Positions 1 to 8,787 of a DNA stretch of 64,000 bases are shown one piece after another; the first letter of the stretch is position 1; every line of letters starts with the position of its first letter. The notes below the pieces were generated by a model. The model was not told the DNA's origin. It was given only the letters and a program-made list of their open reading frames with translations, and ran no database searches. This stretch comes from an uncultured Paracoccaceae bacterium. GTDB lineage: Bacteria > Pseudomonadota > Alphaproteobacteria > Rhodobacterales > Rhodobacteraceae. Position numbers and translations under genes: made by a program. The stretch lies in contig CANNFE010000004.1 of the NCBI GenBank assembly GCA_947503775.1, positions 248,001 to 312,000 on the forward strand, in the 5' to 3' direction.

Positions 1-2
1 GC

Positions 3-542
3 GACCGGGATTGTCACTTCATCTTTGGTGATGTCGCGACCGCCACGCTTCTTGAGCGCGAAGATCTCGCGAGCGGTCCCTATTTCAAGGTCCGTTCGAC
101 CCGCTGCGCCACACAGTTCTCAAACAATATTCGTAATAATAACGGGTACTTGCGCCGGACGCGCGATCAGATGGACGACCGCCGCGACATGCAGTTCATG
201 CAGAACGGGCGCAAGGTCTTCAAGGAGGTGCTACCGCTCGTCAGTCGACACATCGCCGATCATATGCAGGACGAGGGCGTCACGGCAGAGGATCTTAAGC
301 GTCTCTGGCTCCATCAGGCCAACAAGACGATGAACGACTATATCGGCAAGAAGGTTCTTGGCCGCACCCCCGAACCCGGGGAGCAGCCGAACATCCTTCA
401 GGACTACGCCAATACGTCCTCCGCCGGGTCGATCATCGCCTTTTCGAAATATTCGGACGATCTGAGCGCGGGCGAGACGGGCCTGATCTGTTCGTTCGGC
501 GCAGGCTATTCGGTCGGATCGGTTCTGGTTGAACGCGCCTAG
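3..542 (+). CDS. 3-oxoacyl-ACP synthase III (FabH-like), 3' part only
   Basis: C-terminal 179 residues of a thiolase-fold condensing enzyme; the frame is open to the window edge, so the start and the catalytic Cys lie upstream. The motif LHQAN (first window third) supplies the catalytic His of the FabH family, and YANTSSAGS supplies the Asn of the Cys-His-Asn triad. [11 protein letters not shown] near the visible start is typical of the family. It probably joins an acyl-CoA or acyl group to malonyl-ACP in the cytoplasm. Specialised FabH paralogs exist in this group, so whether it is the housekeeping fabH is open. Its stop overlaps by a few bases the stop of the convergent flavin reductase gene. 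Confidence 0.85.
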   Translation, partial: DRDCHFIFGDVATATLLEREDLASGPYFKVRSTRCATQFSNNIRNNNGYLRRTRDQMDDRRDMQFMQNGRKVFKEVLPLVSRHIADHMQDEGVTAEDLKRLWLHQANKTMNDYIGKKVLGRTPEPGEQPNILQDYANTSSAGSIIAFSKYSDDLSAGETGLICSFGAGYSVGSVLVERA

Positions 543-1258
543 GTCTGCGTCGCGGACGCACCGACGCGCTCGCGGGCCTTTTCGGCGCTTTCTGAATAGC
601 GGTCGACCAGCCCATCCGACCGGGCGCGTGTCATCCAGGTAAACCGCGTCAGCTCTTCGCAGACATCGACGATTCGGTTGTAGAGCGATCCGGGCTTCAT
701 CCGGCCTTTTTCGAACTGCATCCAGGCCTTGGGCACTGAACTTTGGTTCGGGATCGTCACCATCCGCATCCAGCGCCCCAGAATGCGCATCTGGTTGACG
801 GCATTGAAGCTTTGCGAGCCGCCCGAGACCTGCATGACGGCCAGCGTTTTGCCCTGCGTCGGGCGGACACCGCCCATGGAGAGCGGCAGCCAGTCGATCT
901 GGGTTTTCATCAGGCCGGTCATCGCGCCGTGCCGTTCGGGCGAGGACCAGAGCATCCCCTCGGACCAGGTCGCCAGCTCTCGCAGTTCCGCGACCTTCGG
1001 ATGCTCGGCGCCGACCGCGTCGGGGAATGGCAGATCACGCGGATCGAACAGTCTTGTCTCGCATCCCATTACCGTTAGCAGGCGTTGCGACTCCTCGGCG
1101 GCATACCGGGAATAGGATGCCTCTCTCAGGGAGCCGTAGAGCAAAAGGATACGCGGCGGATGGCCCGGATCCCCGGGTCCGATCAAACCCGCCGGATCGG
1201 GGATCCTGAAGGCCTCGGGATCAAGGTTTGGCAGATCGGAAAGATCGGGCATGGTCAT
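539..1258 (-). CDS. NADPH-dependent FMN reductase, ArsH-like
   Basis: A 239-aa flavodoxin-fold flavoprotein. The phosphate-binding loop [11 protein letters not shown] lies near residue 41, and the family motif [14 protein letters not shown] with a following DW is seen in mid-protein; both match ArsH proteins. ArsH reduces FMN with NADPH and oxidises organoarsenicals or generates H2O2 in other bacteria. No arsenic genes are visible nearby, so the physiological substrate is inferred only. An upstream in-frame ATG at 1348 exists, but the ATG at 1258 has AGGAG five bases before it and gives the family's usual length, so that start was chosen. Convergent with the FabH-like gene. Confidence 0.8.
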   Translation of the reverse strand: MTMPDLSDLPNLDPEAFRIPDPAGLIGPGDPGHPPRILLLYGSLREASYSRYAAEESQRLLTVMGCETRLFDPRDLPFPDAVGAEHPKVAELRELATWSEGMLWSSPERHGAMTGLMKTQIDWLPLSMGGVRPTQGKTLAVMQVSGGSQSFNAVNQMRILGRWMRMVTIPNQSSVPKAWMQFEKGRMKPGSLYNRIVDVCEELTRFTWMTRARSDGLVDRYSESAEKARERVGASATQT

Positions 1259-1340
1259 GCGCACTCCTGTCGCGGCGTGAAGAGATAAAGACCAAAGCCA
1301 GTCTTGCACTTCAAGCGCCATCACGGCACATCCCGCGCCC

Positions 1341-1919
1341 ATGGCCAAGCTCTACTTCCACTACTCTACTATGAATGCCGGCAAGTCGACGCTGCTTTTG
1401 CAGGCGTCTTACAACTACGTCGAACGCGGTATGACGACCTATCTGATGACCGCGGCGCTCGATACACGTACCGGACAGGCAAAGATCGCCTCGCGCATCG
1501 GGATCGAAGCCGAAGCGGACACCTTCACGCCCGAGACCGACCTTTTCGGGCGGATCAAGGCGAACCCGTCAGCCTGCACCTTCATCGACGAGGCGCAATT
1601 TCTGACCGATGCGCAGGTCTGGCAACTGGCCCGCGCGGTCGACGATCTGGGCGTGCCGGTCATGTGCTACGGGCTGCGTGTCGATTTTCAGGGCAAGCTC
1701 TTTCCCGGCTCTGCCGCGCTTCTGGCGCTGGCTGACGAGATGCGGGAGGTCCGCACGATCTGCCATTGCGGCAAGAAGGCCACGATGGTCGTCCGCCAGT
1801 CGGAAACCGGCGAGATCCTGACCGATGGCGCGCAGGTTCAGATCGGAGGAAACGAAAGCTACGTCTCGCTGTGCCGCAAGCACTGGCGCGAGGCGACAGC
1901 CGACCGGACGGCGCCGTGA
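1341..1919 (+). CDS. tdk: thymidine kinase
   Basis: A 192-aa cytoplasmic type II thymidine kinase that phosphorylates thymidine to dTMP in pyrimidine salvage. The P-loop STMNAGKST is at residues 9-17, the Walker B-like FIDEAQFL at 81-88, and the C-terminal zinc-binding region has CHC (141-143) and LCRKH (177-181), all as in bacterial Tdk. Length is normal. No strong Shine-Dalgarno sequence precedes the ATG. The stop overlaps a GTG start of the next small gene (GTGA), so the two are probably co-translated. Divergent from the ArsH-like gene. Confidence 0.95.
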   Translation: MAKLYFHYSTMNAGKSTLLLQASYNYVERGMTTYLMTAALDTRTGQAKIASRIGIEAEADTFTPETDLFGRIKANPSACTFIDEAQFLTDAQVWQLARAVDDLGVPVMCYGLRVDFQGKLFPGSAALLALADEMREVRTICHCGKKATMVVRQSETGEILTDGAQVQIGGNESYVSLCRKHWREATADRTAP

Positions 1920-2284
1920 AACTCACTTTTCTTGCAGGTCTTGCGCTGGGAGCGGTCCTCACCCTTTTGGCCATGCTAGTTTATGCGCTGGCAACATTTA
2001 CAATCGAGTTCAATCAGGCGGATGACAGCGACCATCTCAGGGCGCGGCTGGGGTTCCTTGAGGGCACCGCCGGGCGGGGCTGTCTGAAGGAAGAGGCTCT
2101 TCGCGCCGAAGCCGCCGAGAGAGGGTGGCCGATCAAGGATGTAGAGGCTGAAAGACTGGACCAAGGCCAAAAAGAGAAAGGGGCGATCCGGGCCATCGAG
2201 GTCGATATCGACCCGCCGGTTGCCTTCTCCAAGGGTTGGGGCACGCTCTTTGGTATCGATAGAGAGGGCTGCCTGGCCTTCTGA
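1916..2284 (+). CDS. hypothetical single-pass membrane protein
   Basis: A 122-aa protein that I do not recognise. Residues 4-28 form a strongly hydrophobic segment (a membrane anchor or an uncleaved signal), followed by an acidic soluble part facing the periplasm if the N-terminus stays in. A GTG start at 1916 was chosen because it overlaps the tdk stop (GTGA), a common coupling arrangement; longer in-frame starts would lie inside tdk. No catalytic motif is evident. Coupling to tdk suggests co-expression but not a function. Confidence 0.65.
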   Translation: MKLTFLAGLALGAVLTLLAMLVYALATFTIEFNQADDSDHLRARLGFLEGTAGRGCLKEEALRAEAAERGWPIKDVEAERLDQGQKEKGAIRAIEVDIDPPVAFSKGWGTLFGIDREGCLAF

Positions 2285-2288
2285 CGGG

Positions 2289-3236
2289 CTAGACGGCGTT
2301 CGGGAGCGGACGCCCCGCCCAGAAAGCCTTGAGGTTCTCGACTGCCATAAGCCCCATGGCCTCGCGGACCTCGAGCGTTGCCGTGCCCAGATGGGGCAGC
2401 AGAACCACGTTCTCCATGCTGAGAAGGGCGTCTGGGACCTTGGGCTCAAATTCGTAGACGTCGAGCCCCGCCCCCGCGATCTGCCCCTTCTGCAAGGCCA
2501 GCACCAGCGCTGCCTCGTCGACGATATCGCCGCGGGCAACGTTGATCAGGAAGGCGTCCGGTTTCATCGCAGACAGCAGATCAGCGCCGATCATGTGATG
2601 GGTTTCGGGCGTGGCGGGCACGGCGATCAGCAGCACATCGGCGACCTTCGCGACTTCCTCGGGGCTGGCCAGTTGCCGCATCCTCGCGCCTGCGCCCTTT
2701 CGGGATCGGTTGTGAAAGACGACATCCATCCCAAAGCCGTGCACCGCGCGTTTGGCCACGGCCTGACCGATGCGGCCCATCCCGATGATCCCGAGCGTCT
2801 TGCCGCCCAGATGCAGGCCCAGCATCTGCGTCGGATGCCAGCCGTCCCATTGGCCGGAGCGCACCAGCCGGTCCCCTTCCGCCCCGCGGCGGCAGGTCAT
2901 CAGGATCAGCATCATCGCGATATCCGCCGTCGCATCGGTCACGGCACCGGGCGTGTTCGTCACGGCCACCTCCGCGGTTCTCGCAGCCTCCACATCGATG
3001 TGGTTATAACCGACGCCGAAATTGGCGAGGATATCGCAGCGCGCGCCTTCGGCGAAGGCCTTGGCACTGAAGGCGTCGCCGAGGGTTGGCAGGATCGCGT
3101 CATAGACCTGCAAGGCGGCCTTGGCCCCGGTTTCGGTCAGCGGCTCGACCTCCTGGCGCACGGTCAAATCCACATCCTCAGGGATCGCCGCCAGAACCTT
3201 TTCTGGCAGTGCGCGTGTGACAAGGAGTTTGGTCAA
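2289..3236 (-). CDS. 2-hydroxyacid dehydrogenase (glyoxylate/hydroxypyruvate reductase type)
   Basis: A 315-aa D-isomer-specific 2-hydroxyacid dehydrogenase. The Rossmann motif GMGRIG is at 152-157, the catalytic Arg in VARGD at 235, Glu in YEFEP at 264 and His in PHLGTAT at 282. Basic residues in HNRSRK (175-180) suggest NADPH preference. The likely reaction is reduction of glyoxylate or hydroxypyruvate to glycolate or D-glycerate. The start is a TTG at 3236 with GGAGG nine bases upstream; this TTG overlaps the TGA of csaA. Last gene of a ybjN-proC-csaA run on the minus strand, with overlapping ends. Confidence 0.88.
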   Translation of the reverse strand: MTKLLVTRALPEKVLAAIPEDVDLTVRQEVEPLTETGAKAALQVYDAILPTLGDAFSAKAFAEGARCDILANFGVGYNHIDVEAARTAEVAVTNTPGAVTDATADIAMMLILMTCRRGAEGDRLVRSGQWDGWHPTQMLGLHLGGKTLGIIGMGRIGQAVAKRAVHGFGMDVVFHNRSRKGAGARMRQLASPEEVAKVADVLLIAVPATPETHHMIGADLLSAMKPDAFLINVARGDIVDEAALVLALQKGQIAGAGLDVYEFEPKVPDALLSMENVVLLPHLGTATLEVREAMGLMAVENLKAFWAGRPLPNAV

Positions 3237-3571
3237 TGCAGTCGTCCTCCGACGGGAACGTTTTGATCGGGGGCGATCAGGACGACCCCGCCCGCCTCGT
3301 CCTGCAGGCCAAGGACAAGCACCTCGGAGCGGAACTTGCCGATCTGGCGCGGCGGGAAGTTCACAACGGCCAAGACCTCACGCCCGATCAGGGTCTCTGG
3401 CTGGTAATGCGCCGTGATCTGGGCCGAGCTTTTGCGCTCCCCGATGTCGTCGCCGAAGTCGATCCAGAGTTTGATCGCGGGTTTACGCGCCTCCGGATAG
3501 GGCTCGGCCTTCAGCACACGGCCAACCCGGATATCGACCTTGAGGAAGTCGTCGAAGGAGATCTCATCCAT
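3233..3571 (-). CDS. csaA: tRNA-binding domain protein, CsaA-like
   Basis: A 112-aa stand-alone tRNA-binding (EMAP II/OB-fold) domain, the size of CsaA. Characteristic stretches are DIRVGRVLKAE near the N-terminus, VNFPPRQIGKFRSEVLVLG, and VPVGGRLH at the C-terminus. CsaA has been described as an export-related chaperone in Bacillus and the fold binds tRNA; which role applies here is not known. The start lies eight bases inside the end of proC, and the stop overlaps the TTG start of the downstream dehydrogenase, so the three are likely translated from one transcript. Confidence 0.88.
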   Translation of the reverse strand: MDEISFDDFLKVDIRVGRVLKAEPYPEARKPAIKLWIDFGDDIGERKSSAQITAHYQPETLIGREVLAVVNFPPRQIGKFRSEVLVLGLQDEAGGVVLIAPDQNVPVGGRLH

Positions 3572-4379
3572 GGCTCAGTTCCCGCGAGCGGTCGGCAGCG
3601 GCTGCAACGGTGCGCCGCATGAGGAGCGGCAGGCCATCCGCTTCGTCCATCAGGACGCCAAGCCCGGCCTGGGTCGTGCCTCCGGGGGACGTCACGTCGA
3701 TCCTGAGCTGGGAGACGGTCTTTTCGGAGGCAAGCGCCAGGGCGCCCGCTCCGGCGACGGTGACTTGCGCAAGCTCTGCCGCCACCTCTTCCGAGAGACC
3801 TTGGGCGATCCCCGCAGCGGTCAGCGCCTCGATCATATGGAAGACGTAAGCGGGACCGGATCCGCTGACGCCTGTGACCGCGTCCATCTGATCCTCACGC
3901 TCAAGCCGCACGACCCGGCCGACAGCCTTCAAGAGCGCCTCTGCCCGGTCCAGATCCGCCAGGCTGCACTGGCCATTCCCAATCATCGCGGTGATCCCCT
4001 GCCCTATGGCGGCCGGTGTGTTCGGCATGGCCCGGACGATGGGCGTCTTGGATCCGAAGACCTGCCCGTAGAGTGCAAGCGGGGTGCCTGCCGCGACAGA
4101 GATCACCAGCGTTCCGCCTCCGCCAAATGACGAGACGGCAGGGAGCGCCTCTTGCATCATCTGGGGTTTCACGGCGATGACCAGAACCGCAGGCGCTGTC
4201 GGAAGATCACCGTCGAGCGCGACACCCATGGCGCGCAGCTCATCGGAGGGCGCGGGATCAATGACCCTGACGGCCGAGGCGGGCAGTCCACTCGCAAGCC
4301 AGCCCGCCAGCATCGCCGATCCCATCTTGCCGCCGCCCAGCAACACCAGCCCTCGTGCGGCAATCTCGTCCATCTTCAT
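3564..4379 (-). CDS. proC: pyrroline-5-carboxylate reductase
   Basis: About 271 aa; the last enzyme of proline synthesis, reducing 1-pyrroline-5-carboxylate with NAD(P)H. The nucleotide-binding loop GGGKMGSAML is close to the N-terminus. VKPQMM, MPNTPAAIG, the active-site region VTGVSGSGPAY and the C-terminal signature DVTSPGGTTQAGL are all present. A TTG start at 4409 would add ten residues; the ATG at 4379 is preferred because it fits the family length. It starts about 33 bases after the ybjN stop and overlaps csaA by eight bases. Confidence 0.93.
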   Translation of the reverse strand: MKMDEIAARGLVLLGGGKMGSAMLAGWLASGLPASAVRVIDPAPSDELRAMGVALDGDLPTAPAVLVIAVKPQMMQEALPAVSSFGGGGTLVISVAAGTPLALYGQVFGSKTPIVRAMPNTPAAIGQGITAMIGNGQCSLADLDRAEALLKAVGRVVRLEREDQMDAVTGVSGSGPAYVFHMIEALTAAGIAQGLSEEVAAELAQVTVAGAGALALASEKTVSQLRIDVTSPGGTTQAGLGVLMDEADGLPLLMRRTVAAAADRSRELSHG

Positions 4380-4412
4380 CTGGTTCGCCCCGTCCTTGCG
4401 ACGGAACAAGGT

Positions 4413-4916
4413 TTAGGCCCGGCCGTAAGCCTCTGCAATGGCGACCTCGATCGCGTCTGCAGGCGCGCGCTCGCCCCATGTGACAAGCTGGAAGGCGGGA
4501 TAGAACCGCTCGGCGCTCATAATCGCGCAGTTGATCATTGTATCGACCTGATCAGGCCCCGCGATCTGATCGCCCGCCAGAACCAGCCCGTAGCGATAGA
4601 CCATCAGCTTGTTTGCCTCCCAGAACGTGAACGCGCCGGCCCAGCACCGGTCGTTGACGATGTTGAGGGCCTCATAAAGCTGCGGCAGCCGCTCGTCGGG
4701 TGGCTCCATCTCGAAGGTGCAGATCAGGCGCAACGTCTCGTCGTAAGAGGACCAGGCCAGCGTGATGGAATAGGTGCGCCATTGTCCCTCGACCGCCATG
4801 GCGATCTGGTCATCGGCGATGCGTTCGAATTCCCAGTCGTGATGCTCTGCGATATGCTCGACAAGGTCGATGGGGTGAATGTCTTCGGATTCAATGAACT
4901 GCTCGGACAGTGCCAT
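4413..4916 (-). CDS. YbjN domain-containing protein
   Basis: A 167-aa cytoplasmic protein of the YbjN/DUF1790 type, a fold related to type III secretion chaperones. The pattern with EDIHPIDLVEH, a central WRTYSITLAWS and ...NDRCWAGAFTFWEANKLMVYRYGL is the usual alphaproteobacterial form. The molecular function is not established. The ATG at 4916 has AGGAGG five bases upstream, which decides the start against a longer frame reaching 5174. First gene of the minus-strand run ybjN-proC-csaA-dehydrogenase; a nested palindrome lies just upstream. Confidence 0.85.
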   Translation of the reverse strand: MALSEQFIESEDIHPIDLVEHIAEHHDWEFERIADDQIAMAVEGQWRTYSITLAWSSYDETLRLICTFEMEPPDERLPQLYEALNIVNDRCWAGAFTFWEANKLMVYRYGLVLAGDQIAGPDQVDTMINCAIMSAERFYPAFQLVTWGERAPADAIEVAIAEAYGRA

Positions 4917-4933
4917 AGTGGCCTCCTGATATG

Positions 4934-4970
4934 CTAGCGCGGGATCCCGCAAGAGACCCACCAGCGCTAG
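4934..4970. repeat. nested inverted repeat in the ybjN leader
   Basis: CTAGCGC at 4934-4940 is repeated in inverted form as GCGCTAG at 4964-4970, and a perfect 12-bp palindrome, GCGGGATCCCGC, sits at 4939-4950 between them. It lies 18-55 bases before the ybjN start. It could be an operator or a leader hairpin; no known motif was recognised. Confidence 0.4.
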
Positions 4971-5194
4971 GTGCCTGTTCAAGGATCGGGGCTTTTTCCC
5001 TCTTTCCTCACAAGATATGGTGGTCAGGCCATGGCCCCCTGTAAAGCCATTTCTTGTGGAAAACCGTAAATAGATGGGGGTGGTTTTGGAAACCGCCGCA
5101 AAAACAACCGGTTCCCGTCTCTCACAAGACGCGCAACACACGTCCCGGGCACCGCAAGAGGCGCCCGAGGACACAAAAGGTTAACAAAAAAGTC

Positions 5195-5446
5195 TTATTT
5201 CTTTGGTTTTGCAGCTTCCATTGCTGCGATCCGCGCCTCCAGAGCGGCGTTCTCCTCGCGGGCTTTTTGCGCCATTGCGCGGACCGCCTCGAACTCTTCA
5301 CGGGTGACGAAGTCGCGGTCGGCGAGCCAGCGATCGATCATCCCTTTCATGGCGGTCTCGGCCTCGCCGCGCGCGCCCTGAGCAACGCCCATCGCATTCG
5401 TCATCAGCTGAGAGATATCGTCGAAGATCTTGTTCCGGGTCTGCAT
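5195..5446 (-). CDS. ubiK: accessory factor UbiK family protein
   Basis: An 83-aa protein of the BMFP/UbiK (YqiC) family: an amphipathic N-terminal helix followed by a C-terminal coiled coil with alternating Ala and Glu, ending AAMEAAKPKK. UbiK helps assemble the ubiquinone biosynthesis complex in E. coli; the alphaproteobacterial member is assigned by similarity. The conserved pattern is ...MTNAMGVAQGARGEAE...DREFVTREEFEAV-like. The ATG at 5446 with GGAG upstream was chosen over a longer frame reaching 5710, which would run into the lgt coding region. Divergent from lgt. Confidence 0.85.
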   Translation of the reverse strand: MQTRNKIFDDISQLMTNAMGVAQGARGEAETAMKGMIDRWLADRDFVTREEFEAVRAMAQKAREENAALEARIAAMEAAKPKK

Positions 5447-5541
5447 TCCATCGCTCCGTTCTGGGTTGCCTTCTATATGGGGCGGTCTGCGTCCTCTCTC
5501 AAGGTTGACTTCGCCACCGGCCCTCGGCACGACAGACAGCG

Positions 5542-6450
5542 ATGCTAGCTGCGATCCCCTTCCCGACCGTGTCGCCGGATGTGTTCTCGCTTGAGATCTT
5601 CGGCTGGACCTTTGCCCTGAAATGGTATGCGCTTGCCTATATCGTCGGTATCCTGCTTGGCTGGCGGCTGACGGTGATGGCGGTTCGCCGTCCCAAGATC
5701 TGGGGGGCAAACGGCCCGCCCATGACCTCTGACCAGCTGGACGATCTGCTGACCTGGATGATCCTCGGTATCATCGTCGGAGGGCGCCTGGGCTATGTCC
5801 TCTTTTATCAACCCGCTTACTATCTGGCGAACCCCGGCGAGATCCCAGCCGTCTGGCAAGGCGGTATGGCGTTTCATGGTGGCTTTCTGGGCGTTTGCCT
5901 CGCGCTGATGATCTTTACCCGCAAGCATGGCATTCCGCTTCTTCCTGCTGCCGACCTGATCGCGCTGGCCGCACCGCCGGCCCTGCTGCTGGGGCGGATT
6001 GCGAATTTCATCAATGCCGAGCTATGGGGTCGCCCGACCGATCTGCCCTGGGGTGTGATCTTTCCGGGTGAGGCCGCACAAAGCTGCCCTGGTCCAGTCG
6101 GTCTGATCGACGGCTTGTGCGCCCGCCACCCCTCCCAGCTTTACGAAGCGGCGCTTGAGGGGCTTGTTCTGCTACTGCTGCTGATCTGGCTGGCCTTCCG
6201 AGCAGGAGCCTTCCGGCATCCGGGACGGATCACCGGGATCTTTCTGCTGGGCTACGGGATCAGCCGTTTCCTGATCGAGTTCGTGCGCCAGCCGGATGCG
6301 CAGTTTCAATCGCTTGGCAACCCGCTGGGTCTTGCGCTGCATATCGATGGTATCGGGCTGACCATGGGCCAGATCCTGACGATCCCGATGATCCTCGCGG
6401 GGCTTGGCCTGATCATCTTGGGCAAACGATTGCAAACCGCACTCGGGTGA
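5542..6450 (+). CDS. lgt: prolipoprotein diacylglyceryl transferase
   Basis: A 302-aa inner-membrane enzyme that moves diacylglycerol from phosphatidylglycerol to the lipobox Cys of prolipoproteins. Several membrane segments are visible. The family motifs include the loop [10 protein letters not shown], the H-G pair in [10 protein letters not shown], the Lgt signature [16 protein letters not shown], and HPSQLYEA. The length is slightly above that of E. coli Lgt and usual for alphaproteobacteria. No clear ribosome site precedes the ATG. The stop TGA overlaps the GTG start of the next gene, forming a lgt-midA-pgeF unit. Confidence 0.97.
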   Translation: MLAAIPFPTVSPDVFSLEIFGWTFALKWYALAYIVGILLGWRLTVMAVRRPKIWGANGPPMTSDQLDDLLTWMILGIIVGGRLGYVLFYQPAYYLANPGEIPAVWQGGMAFHGGFLGVCLALMIFTRKHGIPLLPAADLIALAAPPALLLGRIANFINAELWGRPTDLPWGVIFPGEAAQSCPGPVGLIDGLCARHPSQLYEAALEGLVLLLLLIWLAFRAGAFRHPGRITGIFLLGYGISRFLIEFVRQPDAQFQSLGNPLGLALHIDGIGLTMGQILTIPMILAGLGLIILGKRLQTALG

Positions 6451-7514
6451 CACCGCTCGAACGTCATATCCGAACCCGCCTGACGCTCGACGGACCGATG
6501 ACCGTCGCCGACTACATGGCGCTGTGTCTGGGGCACCCAGATCACGGCTATTACACCACGCGCGATCCTTTCGGCGCGGCAGGCGATTTCACCACTGCGC
6601 CTGAAATCACGCAGATGTTCGGAGAGCTCATCGGCCTTGCGCTGGCGCAGGCGTGGACCGATCAGGGTGGCGGTGAAGTTGCTCTTGTCGAACTCGGTCC
6701 CGGGCGCGGGACCTTGATGGCCGATGCCCTTCGGGCCACGGCGCGGGTGCCGGGATTTCATCAGGCGCTGACCGTTCATCTGGTCGAGACATCGCCGCAT
6801 CTCAGAGAGATCCAGCGGGACGCTTTGCCAAAGCATGCGCCGATCTTTCATGACGATGTCACCACGCTGCCGGATGGCCCTCTTTTGGTCATCGCCAACG
6901 AGTTTTTCGATGCGCTTCCCATACGGCAGTTCCTTCGCCAGCCGGACGGGTGGTCCGAGCGGCTACTGACGCTCAAAGAGGGCGCTCTGTGCTTTGCCTT
7001 CACCGAGCCGCGACCGGTTCCCGATCTCGACCACAGACATGCGGACACCGAAGTGGGTATGATCGTTGAGCGGTCTGGTGCCGGTCCGCTCATCCTGGGC
7101 GAGATCGCGCGCAGGATCGCCTCGGAGGGAGGCGCGGCGCTCGTTTTCGATTACGGCGATGCGCCATCGCTCGGTGATACGCTTCAGGCGCTTTATGACC
7201 AGAGGCCTGACGATCCGCTTGCCCATCCCGGAGAGGCGGATTTGACCGCCCATGTCGATTTCGCTCCACTGGTCGAGGCGGCCAGGGAAGCCGGGCTTCG
7301 CGTTCAGGGTCCGGTTGCGCAGGGCGTCTTTCTCGAACGGCTTCGAATTACGGATCGCGCGCAGATGCTTGCCCGAAAACTCGACGGGGCGGCACTTGAA
7401 AGCCACATCGCCGCGCATAGGCGCTTGACCCATCCGGGCGAAATGGGACACCTCTTTAAGAGCCTGGGCCTTACCCCCCCCGGCGCATCGCCGCTTCCCG
7501 GATTCGATCCATGA
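6447..7514 (+). CDS. SAM-dependent methyltransferase, NDUFAF7/MidA family
   Basis: A 355-aa class I methyltransferase of the DUF185 (MidA/NDUFAF7) family. The N-terminal [15 protein letters not shown] is the family signature; [12 protein letters not shown] is the SAM-binding motif I. The mitochondrial homolog NDUFAF7 methylates an arginine of complex I subunit NDUFS2; the bacterial substrate is not settled. The start is a GTG that overlaps the lgt stop (GTGA), and the stop overlaps the pgeF start (ATGA), so all three are translationally coupled. Confidence 0.9.
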   Translation: MTPLERHIRTRLTLDGPMTVADYMALCLGHPDHGYYTTRDPFGAAGDFTTAPEITQMFGELIGLALAQAWTDQGGGEVALVELGPGRGTLMADALRATARVPGFHQALTVHLVETSPHLREIQRDALPKHAPIFHDDVTTLPDGPLLVIANEFFDALPIRQFLRQPDGWSERLLTLKEGALCFAFTEPRPVPDLDHRHADTEVGMIVERSGAGPLILGEIARRIASEGGAALVFDYGDAPSLGDTLQALYDQRPDDPLAHPGEADLTAHVDFAPLVEAAREAGLRVQGPVAQGVFLERLRITDRAQMLARKLDGAALESHIAAHRRLTHPGEMGHLFKSLGLTPPGASPLPGFDP

Positions 7515-8266
7515 CGCTCGACATCATCACGGCTCCGTCTCTGTCCCCTGTCCGGCATGGCTTTTTCGGTCGGGCCGGTGGCGCGTCGTCCGGGGTGTTT
7601 GAAGGGCTCAATTGCGGCTACGGATCCTCCGATCAGCACGAGATCGTGGCGATCAACCGCAGCCGGGCAGCCGCCGCGATGGACCAGCCCGCCGATGCCC
7701 TGACCGGCGTTCATCAGATCCATTCCGCCGATATCGTCACGATCGAGCGTCCCGGACAGCCAACGGGCCGGGCTGATGGTCTGGTCACATCCGTGCCCGG
7801 CATCGTCCTTTCCGTGCTGGCCGCGGATTGTCAGCCGGTCCTCTTTGCGGATCACGAGGCGGGCGTGATCGGTGCGACCCATGCGGGATGGCGCGGCGCG
7901 CTTTCGGGCGCGCTTGAGGCGACCCTGACCGCGATGGAGGAGCTTGGCGCAAAGCGGGGCCGCATCAATGCCGTCATCGGGCCAGCGATCAGTCAGCGGG
8001 CCTACGAGGTCGGGCCGGATTTTCTGGACACGTTTCTGGCCGAAGATGACAGCTATGGTCGCTTCTTTGCCCAGGGTGAGGGCGACCGCCTGCATTTCGA
8101 TCTGCCTGGTTTTGGTCTATACCGGCTTCGCGAGGCGGGCATCGGTCAGGCAGACTGGACACGTCATTGCACCTATTCGGATCCGGTGCGGTTCTTCAGC
8201 TATCGCCGAAGCGTGCACAACAAGGAAGCCGATTACGGCAGGCTGATCTCGACGATTTGTCTTTGA
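7511..8266 (+). CDS. pgeF: peptidoglycan editing factor / multicopper polyphenol oxidase-like
   Basis: A 251-aa YfiH-family protein. Metal-binding and active-site motifs are seen: LAADCQPVLFAD, GATHAGWRGA, and the C-terminal HCTYSDPVRFFSYRR. In E. coli PgeF (YfiH) removes misincorporated residues from peptidoglycan precursors, while other members were first called laccases or purine nucleoside phosphorylases; activity here is inferred. It starts in a 4-bp overlap with the upstream methyltransferase gene. A 50-aa ORF follows after about 110 bases. Confidence 0.92.
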   Translation: MTLDIITAPSLSPVRHGFFGRAGGASSGVFEGLNCGYGSSDQHEIVAINRSRAAAAMDQPADALTGVHQIHSADIVTIERPGQPTGRADGLVTSVPGIVLSVLAADCQPVLFADHEAGVIGATHAGWRGALSGALEATLTAMEELGAKRGRINAVIGPAISQRAYEVGPDFLDTFLAEDDSYGRFFAQGEGDRLHFDLPGFGLYRLREAGIGQADWTRHCTYSDPVRFFSYRRSVHNKEADYGRLISTICL

Positions 8267-8375
8267 CGAAAAATCGCATGAACTGCCGCGAAATTTGACC
8301 CGAACGACCTTCTCGCCGTCGCAGTCTGGCCGTTTTCAGATTTGATAAGGAGATTGTCATCACGAGGAGTGCGAC

Positions 8376-8528
8376 ATGACCCCGTCCCGCCGCTGGATGC
8401 TGCGCCTAACCGAAGAGGCTGCCGAAACACTGCCTGCCCTACCCTGGGCCCGAGGCGCCAGACGGGACGCTTTTATCCGGGATCGGACCGCCGCCATGGC
8501 CGAGCAAAAAGACGCCGTGAACGGCTGA
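8376..8528 (+). CDS. small basic hypothetical protein (50 aa)
   Basis: An ATG at 8376 has a strong GAGGAG six bases upstream and opens 50 codons ending in TGA at 8526-8528. The predicted peptide begins MTPSRRWMLRL and contains LPALPWARGARR; it is rich in Arg and Ala and has no signal peptide or membrane helix. I do not recognise a named domain. The tight ribosome site and its place between pgeF and a Hint-domain gene favour a real gene. About 260 bases without a gene follow before the Hint-domain start. Confidence 0.6.
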   Translation: MTPSRRWMLRLTEEAAETLPALPWARGARRDAFIRDRTAAMAEQKDAVNG

Positions 8529-8787
8529 CATCCGGCGCCGTTCGATTCCCGAAAGAAACGAAGGGCGAAATTGGGGCTAGAATATGTCATTTCTGACAAC
8601 ATTCGTTTCCTGTAGCCCTCTAAATTTTGAAGATAGCCCTCATCGTTTCCTCAACAGGGCCAATACACGCAGGGTTTGACAGACCACTCGAAACCGCATC
8701 ACGGTGCGCCAAGACGAACGACGAATAGTCCTTCTGATGTTGTCGGTGGGGGCCGACAGACGATGTGACCAGCCGCAAGGTAATCGC

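Noticed and set aside
5051-5070. DnaA box and replication origin in the ybjN-ubiK gap
   Set aside because: A single TTGTGGAAA-like match differs from the consensus, with no cluster of boxes and no origin genes nearby.
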